The notes under the pieces: model-generated | Database searches by the model: none | What the model was told of the DNA's origin: nothing | The model's input: the letters and a program-made list of their open reading frames with translations, nothing else | DNA from: Buddleja alternifolia | Taxonomy: Eukaryota; Streptophyta; Magnoliopsida; Lamiales; Scrophulariaceae | NCBI GenBank assembly: GCA_019426215.1 | Contig: CM033399.1 | Span: forward strand, 29,459,022 to 29,523,021 | Direction: 5' to 3' | Length of the DNA stretch: 64,000 nucleotides | Program-made: the position numbers and the translations under genes | Part shown: in pieces, positions 58,868-64,000 of the stretch | Position numbering within the stretch: the first letter of the stretch is position 1 | Layout of the letters: every line of letters begins with the position of its first letter

Positions 58868-59161
58868 CCTCCAATAGATGCCACGAAATCACCTGTGAAG
58901 AAATGGAAAATAGGAGAAGTCGACAACGTTTTTTTTTTTTTTAAAAAAAGGCGATAATTTTTATTTATTTATCCCATTTCTACTTTTATTAGGTATTACC
59001 TTTGGATAAGAATCACGATTCAACTTCAAATCGAAGTGCTCAATCCCAAGCAAGCATGTTGCGGTCAACTCTTTTGATCGACCCAAGCTTCAGCTCCAAA
59101 TACTTTCTTTGGTTACTATCTTTTTTTCTTTCTTTTTTTCTCTTTTTTTATTTTGTATTTA

Positions 59162-61875
59162 CTAGAAAGTATCACTTGCTTTGCACGTGGTGATTCAATG
59201 AGAAGTTAAATTAAAGTAAATATATCTAATTTATTAGCAAATTTAATAACTGATTAAGAAATGATTATTTGGTAGTACTATCTTATATTCTTTATTTATT
59301 TATTCTGTAATCATATATTATCACCATGTGTCTTTCAAAAAATTAAACTTTTGGTAAAATAATATTAGTATTTTTTTTATCATGTTTATGCATAGACCAT
59401 TTATCTAAGTATCTATCCTGATTTGCCATAATATTGCATTTTTGTGCCTTGCAAAATTATCCTATCAGTCTTTCTAATAATTTACTTTATATATTACTTT
59501 TCATATTTCTATATGCAGTAACACTGAGTACATTCTTTATCATGAGATCATAAAGATAAAATAAATGCAAACAACAGATTACATATGAATACTCATGTCT
59601 AAATTTTTTTTTGAAAATAAAATAAAGAATGTGTCATATTTTCATTCAATTCACTTATTTAATTATATTTTCATGTATAATTTTGCATTTGTTGTTATTT
59701 TAATCACTTCATTTGCATATGAACTTCTAAGTTTACAAGACCAGAAAAATAAAAAACTTCAATGTATAAAATAATGATTCACTTGTGCAAGCATGTTATA
59801 TCTAACTTATATATCTTCTTTAACTTCTATTTTGGGTTTGACTAAACTGAATTTGAGCTAAAAGTTTCACTTCGAATGTACAATTATTTGATGTGATTAA
59901 ACTGCTTACTTTATCGTCCATTAAAATCAAAAAGTAAAGAAAGAATGAAGATGATTGTATACATAAATAATTAAAAAGTGGCAAGGTCATCTTTTAAAGT
60001 TGATGGATTTGTATTTCCACATGAAGGGGGACATTTTTGTCCATTTAAACAAATTAAAAAGTAGTTGGAGCGCCATTATAAGAATATGGAGTGTTGCTAT
60101 CATTTTTTAAAATAATTGTAAACATCATATTCCATAAAAACACTCGTGTTTGTGAATTCTTTTGAATTAAGCACAAAATATATCATGTTCTCAAACTAAA
60201 AGTACCTATATGATTTTATTCTTAAATATACTTTTTTTTATATTTGTTATCATGCTAATAACTTCGAGTACGTACACTTATATGTCAATAAATTTATTTT
60301 ACAAACATGTTATATTCCATGACAATGAAAAAGTAGATTCATTTTCTTTTATCGCATCAGTCTTTCTAATAATGTAGAAAATATATTAGTTTTCATATTT
60401 CTACATGCTGTAACACTGAATATATTATTTATCATGAGATTATATTATAAAGATAAAATAAATGCAAATAACAAATTACATATAAATACTCATGTCTAAA
60501 AGTTTTTTTAAAATAAAATAAAGAATTCATCATATTTTCACTCAATTCACTTATTTGATTTTATTTCAAGTACAATTTTGCATTATTTGTTATTTTAATC
60601 ACTTCATTTATATTTAAACTTCTAAATTTACATGACCAGAAAAATAAAAGAATTTCTACATATAAGATGATGATTCATTTGTGCATGCATGTTGTAGATT
60701 TAACTTATCTATCTCCATATACTTCTATTCCGGGTTTGACCAAACTGAATTTGAGCTAGAAGTTCTATTCTAAATGCACCATTATTTGGTGTGATTTAAA
60801 TTGCTTAATTTATTCAAGTTAATTTTTATAATTGATTATTTATCATCCATTAAAATCAATAAGTAAAGAAAGAAAAAAGATGATCGCATACAAAATAAGT
60901 TTAAAAGGGGCAAGTCCATCTTTTAAAGGTGATGGATTTAAATTTCCACATACAGAGACATTATTGTCCATTTAAACAAATTAAAATGTAAATGGAGTGC
61001 CATTATAAGAATATGTAGTGCTGATATCAATTTTCTAAAATAATTGTATCATCATATTACATAAAAACACTTGTGTTTTTTTAGTTTTTTTGAATTAAGT
61101 ACAAAATATATCATATTTTCACACTAAAAGTACTTATTTAATTTTTTTCTAAATATGCCTTTTTTATATTTGTTATCATACTAAAAACTTATAAACTTTC
61201 AGATATATGTTGACAATTCTATTGCACAAACATGTTATATTCCATAATAATAAAAAATTAATAAATATTTTTATATAAGAAAATGATTCATCTACATCCT
61301 AAAATATGCATCCGTGTCTCGCAATTATTTTTTTTTTTATGTCAAAATAAGGTATAAATTTTTAAATCATCTTTTTAATCTTCAAATCAACTCACTCAAA
61401 ATAATGATCCAACAATATAACAATTTAACGCTAATTACCAAATACTAAAAATATTTAGATAATTTAAGATTGTCAAAACTAATAACCAACTTTTTGTTTG
61501 TTGGATTATTAGTTGTGAATGTAAAAATTTATTCTTCTTTGTTGGTGGTTGTAGGTAAAAATTTATTTTATTTTATTGATTAGTGTTTTAGAGAAATTAG
61601 GAATCTATATATTTTTCAAATATTAAATAGTGTCCTACTACTAACATATTTTATTTTTTTATCAATAATTAAAGAGTTTCCAACTACTAAAATAATTTCA
61701 AATACTACTAAATGGTTTCCTACTCCTCAATGGATTCTTTTACTTAACAAATTCAATTATTAATTATTAATTAATTAATTAATTGTTAATAGTAAGGGTG
61801 AGTATGATAGTCTTTTCATAATGAAACAAATAATTGAGTTATTCATACATTTATATATGAGTTACGATAGATAGA
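59162..61875 (-). mobile_element. Helitron-like element 3, putative
   Basis: On the minus strand the 3' end shows a hairpin CACGTGC-AAA-GCAAGTG (one mismatch), seven bases, CTAG, then T. The presumed 5' end near 61871-61875 reads TCTATCTATCGTAACTCATATATAAA, weakly like the TCTATACTACTATAAAAG end of element 2. 2.7 kb, very AT-rich, no helicase. The 5' end is uncertain. Confidence 0.5.
59466..61260. repeat. Direct duplication of about 0.9 kb
   Basis: Unit 1 (59466-60357) and unit 2 (60358 to about 61260) both start CAGTCTTTCTAATAAT and share, in order, TAACACTGA, TTTATCATGAGAT, ATACTCATGTCTAAA, CATATTTTCA, TTGTTATTTTAATCACTTCA, GTTTGAC.AAACTGAATTTG and AACATGTTATATTCCAT. Point differences and small indels are frequent, so the duplication is old. 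Non-coding. Confidence 0.75.
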
Positions 61876-62231
61876 TTAAATAGATAGATAGATTAGATTT
61901 TCCATGTTGTCTTCAAGCCGGAAGAATCAAGATTACTCTGGAGATTCGGTGGGCGTAATCGCGAAACCTCTCTAAAAGAAATTACAGCAACTACAAAAAT
62001 GTGAACATGACATATGTCACTTAAACCAGAACCCTGATTATTTTTCTTTTTGTTAGGTAGTGCACTTGTGGTGTCGGCACTAAATTGATTGAGTGGACAC
62101 AACATAATATTTGACCCAAACTTGAGCCAATAAATTCTTTTGCTTTTCGGCACCGTGTGCGTGTGAGCACTACCGTAACGCGTGGTAAATAGTAGTAGTG
62201 TAAAACTATAATCACACCCAAATTGACCATC
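61876..62231. other. UGT-2 upstream region
   Basis: Promoter-side sequence. AATCACACCCAAATTGACCATC just before the TATA box is similar to the UGT-1 promoter. The 121-codon minus-strand ORF here is not supported as a gene. Confidence 0.45.
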
Positions 62232-62239
62232 TATAAAAA
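62232..62239 (+). promoter_or_regulatory. TATA box of UGT-2
   Basis: TATAAAAA, 61 bp upstream of the ATG at 62293 and only 13 bp upstream of the first in-frame ATG (62245), which argues against the earlier start. Confidence 0.6.
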
Positions 62240-62292
62240 TCTCTATGAATGTAATCATCCTACTGGAGCATCAAACTCAAATAAACCAAATA

Positions 62293-62800
62293 ATGGTAGT
62301 GATCAAAGGCAAGAAACCTCATGTGTTAGCCGTGCCATTACCATTTCAAGGCCATGTCAAACCACTCATGAAACTATGCCGACAAATAGCCAAACATGGG
62401 ATTAAGGTTACATTTGTTAACATACAATCCGTACATGAAAAGCTACTCGCAGCTGCAAAAATGTCCGATGAGGACGAGGAATTGGGTAACATAGTTTTAA
62501 CATCAATCCCAGATGGTCGGAGTCCCGAGGATGTCGATGAGAACGACTCTGTTAAGCTATTGGAGGCTCTCAGGATTACTATGCCGGGTTATCTGACAGA
62601 GTTGATTGAGAGGATTAACAGTTCAAATGATGATGAGAAAATTAGCTGTGTTATAACTGATATTACGATGGGCTGGATTTTAGAGACTGCCGAGAAGATG
62701 GGAGCGGAGCCTGTCGCGTTTTCGCCACCTTCGGCTGCGGTCGTCGCCATAGCACTCCACATTCCGAAGCTCATCGAGAAAGGATATACTGACTCTAATG
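62293..62800 (+). CDS. UDP-glycosyltransferase UGT83A-like, exon 1 (partial gene)
   Basis: First exon of a paralogue of the gene at 31805. From ATG 62293 to the GT donor at 62801 it is 508 nt, exactly the length of the UGT-1 first exon, and ends in the same phase within the Gly codon of DSNG. It has PFQGHVKPLMKLCRQIAK with the catalytic His, IPDGRSPED and ITDITMGWILETAEKMGAEP with the partner Asp. No stop in the exon. The PSPG-bearing second exon is not in the window; at least 1.2 kb of intron follows, so whether the gene is complete is unknown. The start is chosen from the TATA position and from alignment with UGT-1. Confidence 0.85.
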
Positions 62801-64000
62801 GTAAAATTCAACAAACTCTTATGAGCTTCCCACCACTTAGGATCGAATTGATTGGGATGACATTCTATTACTCATTTTTCCATTTTACATATAACTTTCT
62901 CATATCTTTTTTAAAGAAAAATCGTTCTTATATATTATTCAATCGACAGTTTACAAAATATGGAACAATACAATTCATATCGATCAAACGATGTACTAAG
63001 AACATTTGAAACACCAACTATCAAGTTTCTTGAAGATAACAAATTTTAAGAATTTACAAACGAACAGAAGAAAATTCTTGTGCACCTTCTATTCAAAAAG
63101 AGACGAAACTCTCATTTGAGAGAGAGAACAAACTCTCATACTAGAGAAAAAATTAAATACTAAACAAGATATCTAAAACACTATATAAAAACTTATGTAT
63201 TACTAGTGTTTATCTTGTCAGATTTGTTTTTGTCTCGTTATATCCATATCCGTCTCGTCAAATTTGTAGATGTGATGTACAATTGAAGAAGGATGCTCCA
63301 ACTCAACCCACCGACGATGGTTGTGATAATAGTGGTGAAAAAGACAACTGCTTCACCAAACCATCGCCGACGGAGGAAAATAGAAGAAAAAAAGAAGGCT
63401 AAGGTTTAGAGAGAGATGGGGAGAGAGTTTATTTCGTGTACCGCAATCTTTTGCTCATATATCTTTCTCATTCAAAATGACGAAATATGCTAAACATGAT
63501 CCATTTTCGCTATTTTTGTTTGCCTTAGCCTATTAAATTAACTTGGATATGTCTAGACATTCTTATAAAACGAAAAATCAATACTAATTTCTTAGAACAA
63601 AAAAAAAAAGAAAAACACATCTCATCAAAAATCATCGTTACGTTTTTTCATTAAAATTTTTAATGAAAAAACCACTAAACACACTTTTAACTTAATTTTT
63701 CTGCTCCTTAAAAAAAAAATTCCCATGTTTCCTCTTGGAAACTTAAAATAATGAAACGGAATGTTCATCCAATCGCGCTCTTACATGTTTTTTTTTGTTT
63801 TGCGAATGATGTCTTATTTAAAGTTTAAACAGTTAAGATTGAGGTAAAAAAATTCACATGTTTGAGCTTGTTAAATTGAAGTGAAACTTGAATTCTCATT
63901 ATTGAATTATGTTCAATAGGTGTCTACACTAGTTTGCAACCAGTTACACCTGCTTCTTTCAATAATTCCAAAATATATTTACTCTGATTCAGGCAAATAC
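62801..64000. other. UGT-2 intron, incomplete
   Basis: Begins GTAAAATTC. No PSPG sequence or acceptor joining to it is visible before the window ends. AT-rich; no element identified with confidence. Confidence 0.5.

Noticed and set aside
58754..58957. ORF with His and Tyr runs
   Set aside because: It is the translation of the (CAT)n(TTA)n microsatellite; no domain, no splice or promoter context.
61893..62258. 121-codon ORF overlapping the UGT-2 promoter
   Set aside because: Runs antisense across the TATA box and promoter words shared with UGT-1; no domain.
62245..62292. Upstream in-frame ATG as UGT-2 start
   Set aside because: Only 13 bp after the TATA box, so it would lie before the transcription start; the 16 extra residues have no counterpart in UGT-1.

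Overview
This is plant nuclear DNA, AT-rich, with spliced genes whose GT-AG introns are full of transposable elements. The gene families (dirigent protein, group-83 family-1 UDP-glycosyltransferase, three-cysteine plant glutathione peroxidase) and the element types point to a flowering plant, most likely a eudicot. I cannot name the species.

Host genes, left to right: a dirigent protein on the minus strand (1029-1604); a membrane-anchored glutathione peroxidase on the plus strand with six exons (20460-28182, 196 aa); a complete two-exon UGT83A-like glycosyltransferase (31805-35811, 465 aa); and the first exon of a close paralogue (62293-62800), whose second exon lies beyond the window. The two UGT genes are a tandem pair now about 26 kb apart because of element insertions. 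Nothing here forms an operon. The host genes are single transcription units with visible TATA boxes at the dirigent gene and at both UGT genes.

Everything else is mostly mobile DNA, much of it with exact ends. Copia-1 (5255-10112, TSD TATCC) sits inside a decayed RNase H-type gene. Copia-2 (11962-17287) has lost its whole reverse transcriptase. Copia-3 (43275-50440, 1152-bp LTRs, TSD TATTC) is young, with a 1286-codon open frame and one frameshift in gag. Copia-3 is inserted in the 5' LTR of an older minus-strand Ty3/gypsy element of Tat type. That element has lost nearly all of gag and carries a spliced accessory gene on the opposite strand downstream of pol. A further Copia-type LTR with its primer-binding site lies at 51597-52097.

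DNA transposons include a hAT-type non-autonomous family with three copies, two of them with perfect 8-bp TSDs (one hosts a SINE with a 16-bp TSD). There are also three Helitron-like elements, a small foldback MITE family seen four times, CACTA-like fragments and a large foldback repeat. A 5'-truncated LINE carrying a 413-codon zinc-binding plus RNase H frame lies at 54332-55690, and a roughly 0.9-kb direct duplication fills much of the third Helitron-like element.

No rRNA, tRNA gene or CRISPR array is visible. Homology calls come from reading motifs by eye; no database search was run.
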